Below the pieces are notes generated by a model that was not told the origin of the DNA, ran no database searches, and saw nothing but the letters and a program-made list of their open reading frames with translations. Both the position numbers and the translations under genes were made by a program. This document shows, in pieces, positions 9,893 to 21,268 of a stretch of 64,000 bases of DNA (position 1 is its first letter; each line of letters begins with the position of its first letter). This DNA is from Spinellus fusiger. Its lineage: Eukaryota > Mucoromycota > Mucoromycetes > Mucorales > Phycomycetaceae. Location: positions 1-64,000 of the forward strand of contig JALLLS010000053.1 of NCBI GenBank assembly GCA_025094145.1, read 5' to 3'.

Positions 9893-12495
9893 ATGCCGCC
9901 TCGCACTATCAAAAAGTTAGAGACGTCTCTCTCTGATGAAAAGCAGCTGAAATCAAAGTTTTTTGTGCAAGGTAATTTGCCCTCGCTTTTCTCCCCCCTT
10001 TAAGACACGTAGATATGAATTTAAAAGGGGGTATGGCAACACTCAGTACTAATAACTCAAGGCCTGTAGTTCAGCAGAACAACGCTCTACAGTCCAGTTC
10101 TAGATCAATACCCGCTTTCAAAAATGCTTATTTGCATTGGAAGTGTGTCAAAATACCCCAAGATATCCAAGTGTCTTCTGTTCTGGTAGATATCAATAGA
10201 TATAAAAGAGTGAACTTTTATCCATCATCAAAGAGTGAACTAAATCATGCATGGAACAGCAACGCCTAAGAGACAATAAACAAAAACCTCTTGTAACAGA
10301 AACATCTCAAAATAATCCACAGACACCCCTTCAAAGTTTGTTTAACAGGTAGAAAAAAAGATAAAGAAAGGGGGCTCTTTGATCCAACTTGCTAAGATTT
10401 TACAAAGTCAAAATATAGAGACAGTGCGCAAACAAAATTTTTTCAGTGAAGAAGTGACAGAAGAAGAGCAGAATATTATTGCACAAAGAGTGGCTCTTCA
10501 GCAGCGTCAATTCGCAGAATACGAAAGAAGAGAAAAGAACAGGAAATCTTCCAAGATTCTACAAATATTTGACTATGTCAATGAGGAAGAGATTGAGGAA
10601 ATATTACAAGATTGTAGCCAAGATGAGGTAAGGAATAGTATAAAGAAGGGATGACTGACAGTCCCTTCAAGGATGAGGCCATTTACCGTCTTACAAAACC
10701 AGAGTATCTTATGGAGATAAGAAAGGCAGTGGCCTCTAATTACAATCCTGTAGAAGAAAACAGTGGTAAATGCATGCTACATGAGAAGACATGGGTCCAC
10801 TCACACCCCACCCTTCTTCCTAGTGCCAACAATGAATGCAGCACAAATGGCGGCGTACCAGCAGTTAATAAAGAAGCGTTCAGGAACATTGAAAAAGACA
10901 ACCAACGATCAAGCAAAAAAGTGAGATAGTATTTACAGTCAATGGCCTTTACTAACACGCCTTACTAAAGACAATATCGGCTGGCAGTTAGACTGGGTCT
11001 TGATGAGGCACTTCAACAGGTCCAGAATCACCAAGTGGATCCTGAAAAGGCCTTTGAGGGATGGTCCCAAGCACGCATCCGTGCCTACCAAATGATTGAC
11101 CAGAACCCAAACAGTTATTACTATCGCTTCAATGCACCAGGGGAAATTCAGCGTAAAGGGCAATGGACAGAGGTAACGATTGTATAAAGACAGACTATTC
11201 ATGGGATAGGAAGAAAAAGAGCTATTTCACGAGCGATTGCGTGAAGTGGGTGCGAATGGACAGTGGGGCATTTTCTCCATCAAGATACCTGGGAGGGTTG
11301 GCTATCAGGTAAAATATACATTGGCTATAAAAGACACCCTACTCACCCTTGAATAGTGTTCCAATTACTACAGACTGTTAATAGAAACGAAAAAGATCCT
11401 GGATCCCAACTATGTCATTGATGAGAAGGGAAAATCGCATTACTTGTTTGATAAAAAGACACCTACAGGAGAGACACAAAAGACCTTTCGGACGTATTCT
11501 AGACAGGAGAGTCTTTCGGATGATTTAGAAGGCAGTCCAAGTGCCTGTTCTGTGCTTGAAGGATCCTCGCCCAAGACAGGCCTTTCCCATTTGAAGCATG
11601 AGCCCATCACACGAACATTGAGGTCTTCCACACCCAAATCACCCTCCTCCCCTTTGACCACGACAGCGACCTCTACAGCAAAGCGTGTCCGAAGATCAAG
11701 AAAGTTATCTTCTAGTGAAGATGAGAGTCCACCACCTACAGACCGTATGCCACAGGACAGAAGAGTCAGTAAACGCATTCGTCGTCCAACAGTCGCTGCT
11801 CTTGAGGCCAGTGCATCGTGTGCATGGAGCAGCAGTCTTTCTAGTGTCAATGTCTCCACCAACCACCCTCTGCCTGGTTTTATTGATCCAATTACACTGG
11901 AGGAAGTAGTGAAGCCTGCCATTTCTAAATACGGCCATGTGATGGGGTATCTTGTTATTCTTATCCATATCAAGTACTTACTGTACATTAGGTATGATAG
12001 TTGGGTGAGATGCTTAACAAGCTGGGAGGGTAAGCGCAACACATGTCCTCTCACTAAGAAACCCTTGACGAAGCGCGATCTTGGTAAGGCATAAGAAAGG
12101 GGGATTCTTGGGTGACTAGGGTGTTAGGGTGTTAGGGTGTTAGGTTGTTAGGTTGTTAGGCTATTGGGCTATTATGTCACTATGCCACTAGGCCACTAGG
12201 CTATCAGACCACTAGACCACTAGACCATTGCATCCTTCCATCCTTTCTCCCTTAATTTCTTCTCTTCTCCTTTTGCACTCTTCCTTGTTCTTCTTTCCTT
12301 CTCCCTTAATTTTATTTCCTTGTTTTGGACTCATTGAATTTTATTTGGATTTTATTTCTTTAGTCATTCTGGACATGGATAACATTGAGGAATTGAGGTA
12401 CTTTGGGAATTATGACCAAGAACGAAAAAGACATCTTGGAATCTCACACTTATTACATCTCTATTAACTATAGACATACAATCGTAAACCTCTAA
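9893..12495 (+). CDS. Myb/SANT-domain protein with C-terminal U-box, ~597 aa
   Basis: Hand-built exons: 9893-9971, 10013-10185, 10260-10292, 10349-10627, 10672-10765, 10824-10920, 10971-11172, 11210-11308, 11357-11946, 11992-12083, 12364-12397, 12474-12495 (1794 nt, in frame). The middle encodes a SANT/Myb repeat (KGQWTEEEKELFHERLREVG, then GRVGYQCSNYYRLLI). A Ser/Pro/Lys-rich disordered stretch follows, then a U-box-like fold (GFIDPITLEEVV, YGHVMGYDSW, CPLTKKPLTKRDL). U-boxes recruit E2 enzymes, so an E3 ligase acting on chromatin is a reasonable inference. Introns of 37, 41 and 44 nt are unusually short, while the 280-nt intron 10 holds a tandem repeat. Exons 2-5 are the least certain. Confidence 0.7.
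12110..12235. repeat. Short tandem repeats inside an intron
   Basis: GTGTTAGG-type octamers give way to CACTAGGC/CACTAGAC units. The tract lies in the 280-nt intron of the Myb/U-box gene (12084-12363) and explains that intron's exceptional length. Confidence 0.8.
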
Positions 12496-12660
12496 CATAT
12501 GAGGTCTTTTCTTTTCCGTTCATTTCCTTCATGTGAGTACAAAGACCAATCCATGTGTTATTTTCTATACACCTCCTCCACTTCGCCTGCAATGCCATTG
12601 TTATTGTTATTATTCATCAATAAAAAAGAAGGGCTTTCTGAAGAGCACATGTGAAATGAC

Positions 12661-12911
12661 TTACTCTACTCCACGCAGACCAATGCCATTATTATGTTTC
12701 GCCCAGTCTTCTCGAACACGCTTTCGTTCCAGTTCACTCGAGTCACTTGATAGGATGTAGTCCGTAGTGGGGTGTTCGTGCTTTGCTTTCTCCTTTACAT
12801 AATAAGCTGCTCCTGCTACCAGAGCCACGGGCAGAGTCCTTTTTATTATTACCTATTGAATGGTGTTGTCTTTCTTTACCAATAAACGGGTGATTTGAAG
12901 ATGGACTTCAT
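12661..12911 (-). CDS. Small single-pass membrane protein, 69 aa
   Basis: Two exons, 12911-12880 and 12838-12661, with a 41-nt GT-AG intron, give exactly 70 codons including the stop. The protein begins MKSIFKSPVYW and continues into a short hydrophobic segment (TLPVALVAGAAYYV, residues about 12-25). A charged, hydrophilic C-terminus follows, rich in Lys, Glu, Asp and Arg. The basic N-terminus before one membrane segment would suit an inner-mitochondrial-membrane protein; that is inference, as I do not recognise the family. The gene is tail-to-tail with the Myb/U-box gene (stops about 165 nt apart). Confidence 0.6.
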
Positions 12912-13528
12912 TACAAAATAAGAGTGGGAAAAAAAAAAGAGGACGGCCGTTGAGACTCAGTTTTATATGCAATTGAAAGAAGCTTGCCTAAATTAGTGGA
13001 CCTTGGACTGTGACTACTTATTGTGAGAAAGAGACTGCTTCTTCCTGTCGATGGATGATCAGATTTTGGCAGGCAAGCCTTTTCTACTCTAGTCCTATTT
13101 CCAACACTAGGCTGGTATATATCCCATTTGAAGTGCTTTTAAAGTGCTTGTAAAGTGCCTGTATAGTTTCTCTTGAGTTTTTTCTGGTGAGGAAGTCATT
13201 CTCTACCGATTCATCTGTCCAAGTGTGTCTGCCAATCTTAAGACTGAGTCATCCACTGTCCTTAGTTCATTCTTTCCATCTGTATTCACGTCCTCCCCCT
13301 TCACCACTTGCAGTTTTCACACTTTCCATCTTTTAGTGACTTGTCCAACTATCCACCCAAGAAAGCAAACAAGTGTAATAAAATAGACATAAGCCTGGTA
13401 GGAGTTTGAAAGAAAAGGCCCAACATCATCACCTATGATTTCCACCCACCCTCCAAGAGGAGAAAACACTTCTTTTTTACACTCTCTTAATAGAGTGTGT
13501 TTATGCAAAATAAATAAAGATACACTGG

Positions 13529-14958
13529 ATGTCGCAGCCTTCTAAGGAATGGATAAAGCAGCGCATGAATCAGCTGAAGAGACAGACAGGGTTTTCATTC
13601 AATCAGGACCTCTTTATCTCTGTGCTTCTCTGTCTTGTCTCTGGTAAAGACAAATATGCCATACTGACTGCACCCTCCCACCGTGTGGCTGAAGTTGCTA
13701 CAATGGCCACCCAAGTAAGCCTACTGTCTTCCTACCTGCTGATGCATTAGATATCCCACTGCTTGTTTGGGTTTACAACTGCCAATATTGTCTGTCACCA
13801 CAGCCAGGCAGCCTCAGACCTGATCCAGTCTCTGTTTGTTTCCACACTAGAAGACGAACAACTCACCTCCAAGGCAGTACGTGATATTAAAAACCACAAG
13901 GTAGGAATAGCCATGGCTCTTGTTCTGGTCTATTCACCTACAGACGATAAAGCTACCACAGGACAGTCCAGAGACATCCACCCTGCACCCGATTAGCCCT
14001 GTTGATTTCACTCTTTCTATCAAGAGAGACAAAAGTCAGTCAAGATCAATGAAGGAGACACAGCGATGGACAGAAGCAGAAACAATGAAGCGGTCCTCCA
14101 TGAACAGGCTGCCACAAACCCTTGTTGTTCAGTCTCTGGATCAGGCCAATGCAGTGATCCAGGCTGCGTTACTAGAGGTAAAGATAGATAGATGGATAGA
14201 TTTTTTTTATAAATCCCCTTACTTATTCTTTGTGTTTGACCAAGTTGATTGTCACTAAAGAACTCAAGGTGTCGAATGCCCGCTATACACTGCCCAAACC
14301 CTTTTTACTGCTCATTGTTCTACCCCAAGGCTTTGATTCCTCCACCATTTCTGCTCAACTAGTAAGTAGCAGGGAAGGGTCGACTCATAACAGGCCCATT
14401 AGTTGGACAGAGTCTTTGTCAGTTATCCCATTCATGAACCCAGTCAGCCCTCCAACTCCACACGAACCTATACAGGAAGACGCACTGCTCATATCAAAGC
14501 AGAAGTAAGTAAGACAGTGGACATGGGACCTACCTTCCTCCATACCTATCTTTATGTCTATATTCACTCAAGAGTAGGAAATCAAGCATCTGGAAGATCG
14601 TGCTTCTCAAGTCTACATTAATATTGACATTTCTCGCTATATTCGAGACATTGTTGTTGGCATACGAACACATCCTTTGGTAAAGAGTGGACTCACAGCA
14701 AGAGCATCACAGGAACTTGTCTTGGTGACAAAGTGAGTGATTGTGGTTGTGGTTGTGGTTGTGAATATATGTTTTTGTTTCTCATCAAAGACATAAAGAT
14801 CACTAGCCGTTATCTTTGGAAAAGAATATTTGACTCCGGATCTTGTAAGTATTGCAGCAGAAAAGGTGTTTGGCCATCGTCTTCGGCTTACTTCTCCCCA
14901 CCTTACACCTGCTGATGTGGTTGCTGAGATATTGTGTTTGGTGTATGTACCTGTATAA
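13529..14958 (+). CDS. MoxR/ChlI-type AAA-lid protein lacking visible Walker motifs, ~348 aa
   Basis: Exons: 13529-13714, 13808-13900, 13944-14177, 14245-14361, 14403-14504, 14578-14732, 14799-14958, with introns of 41-93 nt. The C-terminal third (YINIDISRYIRDIVVGIRTH, RASQELVLVTKSLAVIFG, EYLTPDLVSIAAEKVFGHRL) matches the helical lid (AAA_lid_2) of MoxR and magnesium-chelatase-I ATPases. The N-terminal part (VSGKDKYAILTAPSHRVAEV) has no P-loop or Walker B, so catalytic activity is unlikely from this reading. The last junction is uncertain: splicing out a 44-nt GTATGT...CAG intron near 14944-14988 would carry the frame into about 15030. Role unknown. Confidence 0.5.
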
Positions 14959-15017
14959 CACAATGGATAACTGTCCTTTGTACCAGGAGAAGCAAGGTGC
15001 TTATTCACATGATAATA

Positions 15018-15135
15018 ATAAAAGGTTATAGCATACTATAGCATACTATAACATCTTATAACATCCTATAACATCCTATAACATCCTATAACATCCTATA
15101 ACATCCTATAACACCTTATAACATCTTGTATTCAT
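15018..15135. repeat. 10-bp minisatellite
   Basis: About eleven tandem copies of a unit close to ATAACATCCT (first copies ATAGCATACT). It starts right after the AAA-lid gene and could include its 3' UTR. Confidence 0.9.
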
Positions 15136-15252
15136 AAAGCATTATACAATATTAAAAAGCTAATAACAATTAATGAAATAAGAATCAAATAGTGAAGTAG
15201 GACGATAATTATGATGATTATTATTAGGATAATAATGTTAAAATGATAATGA

Positions 15253-17079
15253 TCAAAGACGGCCCGAGATCCAATTATTCAACATCTCCAAACTATGTTC
15301 AGGCTGATCATAAGGCACCATATGGCCTGCATTGAACACACGTAAAAAGGCCAACCGACCATCTTGTGTAGAACGCAGTTCACCTGCAGTTTGACCTGTG
15401 ATTTCAGACACCCATTCCTTGTCTTTGGCAGAAGCAAACTCATTCTGTCCGCTCCATGGCAATTCTATAGTCCATGCCTTATTTCCCATCCAATTGCAGA
15501 TATAATCAGCATCTCCTGCATAGATCAATATTTTGATATTGTCCTCCAATAAAGGTGCTACCATGTTCACATAAGGTCTCATGTAATCACCCGACATTTG
15601 GAAACGGAAGTTAATGCTCATGTCACAGCTCTCGTAGCCTTTTGTTTTGGCACCCACAGCCTCTTTGACATGCTCAAGATTGAGATATTTCTGGACACTC
15701 TGAACGATTTTATAGCAGGTGCCTCCTGTCTCACATTTCTCGCGCACATCGTAGATATTCTTGTCTGTCTTTAGGAAAGGCTGGACTTGGTCTCTATCAC
15801 ACTTCATGGCTGCAGGGATACACGTGAAGCGGCCGGGGGAGTGGTAACAACGTTCAATAAGTTTAGCACAAGCAGGGTATTTTGATTCCATATTTTTGCA
15901 GGTAGATGCATCAAGGATAAGGCCATAGTTACTTTCACAGGCCATTTTAGAGTAGTATTTATACTGAACAAGTGGGTCTGTAAGACCATTGCCAATGAGA
16001 AGACTCTTGAGATGAATGGTGCCAATGGTAGAAGTGTATCTCTGCATCACGTTGGTTGTATAGCTGCCCTTGTTTTGTTTATGGATGGCGGTTGCAATCG
16101 CAGGAATATAATGACCAGCATCTATTAGAGTAGATGGTGAGGATATTGCACGTTTTTTATTTTACTTCTGTCATGGTAACTTACAAGACTCGCCAGAAAT
16201 GTGAAAATCAAGCTCAGAGTATTCTTAAATATGTAAGTACAAAGATAAATTATACAACTTACGGGTGAATTCCCTGATGAAGAGTTGAAGAAATGCATTC
16301 ACATCTTTAGCAGCATCCTCAGTATTGGAGACAGAAGCAGAACCATAAGAGTAACCAACATTAACAGGCTTTTATAATGAGTGTTGTGTGTATAAATACT
16401 ACCGACTTACTTGATCAAGGAAGATGATGTTGGCGTTGCTATTCCATGAGTATTTATTGTAAGTTGTATCGTTGCCAGCAAGATTAACACTGCATGGACT
16501 AGTGTATAAATTGGAAGGATGATGATGATTAGCATGATAATAGTGTTCTACATTTATAGCCAACATACCCTAATTCCATGAATAGACCCGTAAGAGAAGA
16601 GCAACCAGGTCCACCATTGAGCCAGAGAACAAGAGGATCTTTGCTAGGATTGCTTCTTGATTCAAAAAACCAAAAGAAAAAGTGCTTATCTTTTCCCACA
16701 TCCAAATAACCACTGATCTGTACTTTGATGTTACTTTAATAGATTCTAATATATTATTCTTTACCTGTTTTACATCTGGATCACACAAAGAAGGTTGCTT
16801 GTAACGCATAGAATACTCAGGGAAAGCAGGATGAGAGAATTGCGTAAACCCATCGATGTATTTTCTGTTTATATCCAACCACCCTTCTACTCTATTGCGG
16901 GTATCATCCAACATATCTTTTACTGTATCTTTTACTGTATCAAATGTCTTTTCAATAGTATTCCATGGATTAGGGGATTCTATGTCTTGGATAATTATTT
17001 GTGACTGTGGTGAAGCCAACACACCAACAGCAAATGTAGCTAAAAAAGCCCACTTTGTTAAGGAAGTAAGAGTCGGCAT
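15253..17079 (-). CDS. Serine carboxypeptidase (peptidase S10, carboxypeptidase Y-like), 521 aa
   Basis: A vacuolar or secreted acid exopeptidase that removes C-terminal residues. Exons (minus strand): 17079-16765, 16717-16569, 16498-16411, 16368-16263, 16223-16185, 16121-15253; 1566 nt, in frame. Residues 1-22 form a signal peptide ending near VLASPQ, followed by a likely propeptide. [10 protein letters not shown] is the oxyanion/substrate motif. Nucleophile Ser about 232 lies in GESYAGHYIP, Asp about 438 in [10 protein letters not shown] and His about 499 in [11 protein letters not shown], so the triad is complete. Many cysteines fit the conserved disulfides. Introns are 39-70 nt. The protein ends without an HDEL-type signal. 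Vacuolar location is inferred from the yeast CPY family. Confidence 0.93.
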
Positions 17080-17124
17080 AGAAAAGAAAGCGACTTAGTA
17101 AATAGTAATCAATACAGATTAATA

Positions 17125-17132
17125 TTTATATA
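17125..17132 (-). promoter_or_regulatory. TATA box of the carboxypeptidase gene
   Basis: TATATAAA on the minus strand, about 46-53 nt upstream of the ATG at 17079, in AT-rich DNA. Confidence 0.45.
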
Positions 17133-17139
17133 TCCATTG

Positions 17140-18600
17140 AGTTTATCCTCCGACATATGTTTCTGCTTTTTGTCATTTTTTGTTTATTTATTTTTTCAAA
17201 GATACTCTTTAGAGTCAGGCGCAGACATTGACTGGCTAGGAATTTTATAAAAATAAAACCTAATCAGTGCTTAAATATGCATTGGGCATATTGAATATAG
17301 AGCATTTTGGTTCTATTGTATTTATTCTAATATTTATAATATAAGGAGTCAAACAGGATGAGTCTACAAGACTTCAAGTACAATCTATTTGACTTTTTTT
17401 ATTATTATTATATTGTATATTACGTAGCCTTTATTATCATGGACAGAAATTAATATTATCAGGGCCACAAGCTGCTTATTTAAGAGATATAAAAACTATA
17501 AAAATACTTTTAACAAGAGAAAAAAATAGATGCAAAATATATTGGACTTGTACGTATTCTTCATCATTCAGTAGTCATTATACCACCCGTTACTCAAGTT
17601 TACAAAATGGTATTTCATAAGATGTATCATCTTAGTTCTATTAGGTAAAGTTGTTATTGTTATCATTGTTTTGTCTTTTTTTTGTCTTTTCATATTTTAG
17701 TGACTTGTGGAGCTATTTAGAATTTATAGCGCCTGATCCTCTTTTTCTTTCATTCTTTATATTATTATTATCATTATATTTTTATAAGAATCTCTTAGAT
17801 AAAAGTTCTGGATCATTCAATGAATAAATAAAAGAGAATCTTTACACATCAGCATTGGGTGTATCTATTACTAACGCAGACCTTAACCTAACCTCTCTTA
17901 TCCATATTCATAATAAGAGTATTGACAAACTATCTATTTATTTTATATATCTCCAACCACCCGAAAGATTTCCAACATTCTCTTGATGATAAATAAACAA
18001 AAATAATAAATAAAAAGGTGTTTACATTTATAATCTTCTCTTTCACCCTAATACAGAGATTCAATGGGATCTAAATCCAGGAATTATAAAGGTCGGCCAA
18101 GGAAAGTGTCATTGTGGTATTTTCTAATTTCCAAAGTTTATTTTTGGTAGGAGTCTCAGAGCATTCTCTAATCTTCAAAGCTTATCTTTTTTACTGTGTG
18201 GCAATCAAAATGATTATCCTGTACACTATTTTGAGATATAATCCGTTTGCTTTTTTAAGTAAAATTCAGTTAAAAAGAATCGTTTGTTTTGTTCATTGTA
18301 CCTTTCATAAAGCGAGCGTATAATATATCCGTAGGACAGATATATTTATTTCTTTAGTTCAGGTGACATGTTAAATGAACCCTTATTAAAGTTACTTTAT
18401 ATACTATTACTGTCATGACATATGAACTTAAATATTTCTTCACTGAACCCTATTTTCAATTATGAGCAGAAAGTTGATATCATGTTTCTTGAGAACACTC
18501 GTTAAACACCTTATTGAAGTATGTATTACTATGGGTTTCATAGTTTGTATTCCATTTGACAATGATTATTTTGTTTCATTATAAATACTTAGTTTTTCTC
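17140..18600. other. Gene-free AT-rich stretch
   Basis: No ORF with recognisable content on either strand. Contains only AT-rich simple sequence. Confidence 0.5.
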
Positions 18601-18609
18601 TTCTAGGCG

Positions 18610-19980
18610 TCCCAATAAAAAGCTAAACCAGACATAAAAAGACTTATAGATCTCAATGATTTTTAGGCTTTTTATAAGCATTCATTGGAAGCTGTTGTAG
18701 TTGTTCAACAAGAGTTAATTACCGATGAGTCAACAAGTAAGAAAGGATGAAGAAAGGATCTGGGCCAAGACTACAGCTACTAAAAACATTGTGTGTCCAT
18801 ATCGTTCATGTTCTCCTATACAAGCATAGGAATTGTTTGGTTTTTTTCATTTATCAAGGAATGTCTACAAGACAAGCAGAATCAACGGTGGATATAGATG
18901 TAAGAACAGTTTAACATTATGTGAAAGCATACAAAGAGAAGGAAGAGAAACGTTTGTCGGGTACCAAAAATGTGTTACATTTGGGAGACAATAGGAGACT
19001 TGAGGCAAAGCACACCCTTTTCCTTGTCAATTGTATGACACTAACCCTGCTGCTATCTTATGTGAGGCAAAAGATGCACCCATTCCCACCTTCTCAAACA
19101 CTAAGTCAATTATTATTTCCTGTCTTTATAAGCATCTATGAGCATTTTTCTTTACTATCAAGAATATAAATTAATCTGTAGCTGGGAGAACATCTTAGAG
19201 TACTACACTTCATTGAAGACAGAGAGAGTGCTGGAGTGGATAAATGATAAAGAAATAAACAAGTATAGCAATTACGTTTCTACTGATAAAGCAGAATTCA
19301 ATAGACATATCGGATAAGGTTTCGGAAAATTCAAGCAAGGACTGCCGGCCAAAACCGTGCTTCTTTCAGAAGCATTTACATTACTACCATCGGAGTAATA
19401 TATGAAAAAGAAGCTATTGATTTAATCTTGCGCAGACCAAGGGATGTTGAGAAGAAACATGCTTCCTCTAAGAAGAGAAAAAGAGACAATAGTGGGGCAA
19501 ATGAATTCATTGAAATAAATGCAAGAATTGGTACACAAGTCAATCACTTAATACAACTTATCACTGGTGTTATGGGTACACTTGATGCACATAAAATATC
19601 TGATCGTTATCTCATCTTGAATAACACAGCTATACACAAGGTTGCTGCTGTCCAAGAACTTCTTGAGAGTCGTGGATACAAATATGTTTATTTGTTTCTT
19701 TACTCTTTCTAAATCTTTTAGTCATAAGTTACACCGTTTTCACAAATCATTTGTTTACTTTTTTTTTTCTTCTTCTTTTGCAAATAGAGTAAAGCTAAAG
19801 TAAAAAGAGACTGTCTCACTGCAACTGATCCTATGAAGAATAGAGTTATCGAGTCAACATGGCAGGTAAATGTGGAGGATTGCTGAGGCTAGATCAAGCT
19901 TTCTAATTCATTCTTTTAATAAATGCTTAGACCTAGAGTCAATGCTATAATAAACTTCATTATGAATAAATTTTGATCTT
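18610..19980 (+). pseudogene. Decayed DDE-superfamily transposase (homeodomain-like plus DDE_3)
   Basis: Pieces in order: AFYKHSLEAVVVVQQELITD (after an in-frame stop), VKAYKEKEEKRLSG, LHLGDNRRLEAKHTLFLV, RRPRDVEKKHASSKKRKRD, INARIGTQVNHLIQLITG, NNTAIHKVAAVQELLESRGY and KVKRDCLTATD. The arrangement is that of a multicopy DDE transposase frequent in Mucorales. Frameshifts and stops separate the pieces, and the central catalytic position reads NNTAIHK where D-N-A-x-H-K is usual, so an aspartate is lost. The third acidic motif is not recognisable after an insertion-like T-rich stretch at about 19700-19785. A related N-terminal piece sits at 31905-32030. Confidence 0.7.
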
Positions 19981-20282
19981 TAGTAGAAATAGTAAGATTG
20001 TCTTGTATTTTATGTTATATCCAAAAATAAATAACTAATAATTAAGATGCACACATTGTTTAGAAAAAAAACCAATAATAGCATCTGCCTATTTAGTATT
20101 AATTTAAATAAATAAAGAAAATAAAGGTAATCTGAAATAGTGTCTTAGCTTTTCTTTTTCTTTTTTAAATCATTTTGGGACTTGAATCTAAAGTGAAATA
20201 TCATTTCAGTGGGCGTTTGAATAGAAGAATAGGTTTGTACGTTTGGGTTTCATTATTTGACTCTACTTTGGATAATGTTATG

Positions 20283-20325
20283 ATTTTTTTTGTATAAGAC
20301 ACTTTTTATTAAGCGTCTTTACGCA
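20283..20325. repeat. Hairpin-forming dispersed repeat, copy 2
   Basis: Shares a 28-nt identical stretch with the copy at 2926-2970, in the same orientation. The stem is AAGAC(AC)...(GC)GTCTT. It lies about 160 nt beyond the stop of the minus-strand fragment at 20484. Confidence 0.5.
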
Positions 20326-20483
20326 GTCACACGTCGCACTGAGAGGACTGACTGGGAAAGTATATTGGACACAAGTCACTTGCAGAAAATTAAAATAACA
20401 GAAAAAGAAAGAAAACAGAACTAGCTAAAAGAAAGGAAAGGAATATATAAGAGAAAAGGGCATAAAGGTAAATATACACTGGA

Positions 20484-20730
20484 CTATGACATGTCTTCGT
20501 TTTCGAGGGTAAGGGTGGTAAGAAGGGATCGGGCGCGTTCAGAGACGGTGGAGGTGAGGAAAGGAGAGTTGTGGAAGTGGCTGGCCCAGTAGGCATGCCA
20601 AATGGTCTGCAGTACCGCTCCATAGACTTGACTACCAGTCAGAGGTCCATTGGGAAAGAGGATAATGTTATGATACACAGTGATAAGGTAATTTGAAGCA
20701 ATGTTTGATGCCCGGTTAGCGCTGAGGCAT
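20484..20730 (-). pseudogene. Orphan C-terminal coding fragment or terminal exon
   Basis: One frame reads coherently to a stop: ASNYLITVYHNIILFPNGPL, TGSQVYGAVLQTIWHAYWAS, then SERARSLLTTLTLENEDMS. The composition is that of a folded protein, but there is no ATG and a stop closes the frame at about 20735. It could be the last exon of a gene whose other exons I cannot find, or a leftover of one. I do not recognise the family. Confidence 0.35.
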
Positions 20731-20739
20731 TATTTTTAT

Positions 20740-21260
20740 GGTTACTAATATTCTATAATGGTTGTATTATTATTAAAGAATATATAGAAATATCAATTGA
20801 TATGTTAAAATGAAAATCGATTTAAAGAATATATTATTTTCAATAAACATAATTGTGTATCTGAAGTATAACTATTATATTTCTAGCTTTGTTGTTATGT
20901 CTATTATTTACTATTGTTATCTGATAATACATGTTATTTATATGAAAACCATACATAGGATTAATAAATAAATAGTAACAAATCTTAAGTTATAATGATT
21001 GTACTCATGTTATTTACTGGTTGATGTTAATAATAATAGTTCACTATAGGAATTATCATTAGCATGATGAATAAGAATAAGAATGATTTCAAGCTTATTA
21101 TACAATGTTAAACAACATGAAAACAATTTATCTTATTTTTGGAAATAGGATAGATAGACTGGCTTAATCCTTGAATGTTTGAGATGAAAAAAAGAAAACA
21201 AGCCATGCTGTGCTACTTAAACCAGTATATCATAATTTTCATTCAAGCCTATCTAGACTC
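20740..21260. other. AT-rich intergenic stretch
   Basis: Strongly AT-rich upstream region of the membrane-protein gene at 21269. No clear TATA box was singled out. Confidence 0.4.
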
Positions 21261-21268
21261 TTTTCCTC

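Noticed and set aside
11440..12054. Minus-strand 204-codon frame under the Myb/U-box gene
   Set aside because: It is antisense to a well-supported exon and has no recognisable content.
12110..12180. TTAGG-rich tract as an internal telomere repeat
   Set aside because: The units are GTGTTAGG-like and drift into CACTAG repeats inside an intron. They are not the fungal TTAGGG telomere unit.
13317..13508. Minus-strand 63-codon frame with a membrane-like segment
   Set aside because: No ATG opens it, and extending upstream it overlaps the start of the AAA-lid gene. It could be part of an unknown exon but is not supportable.
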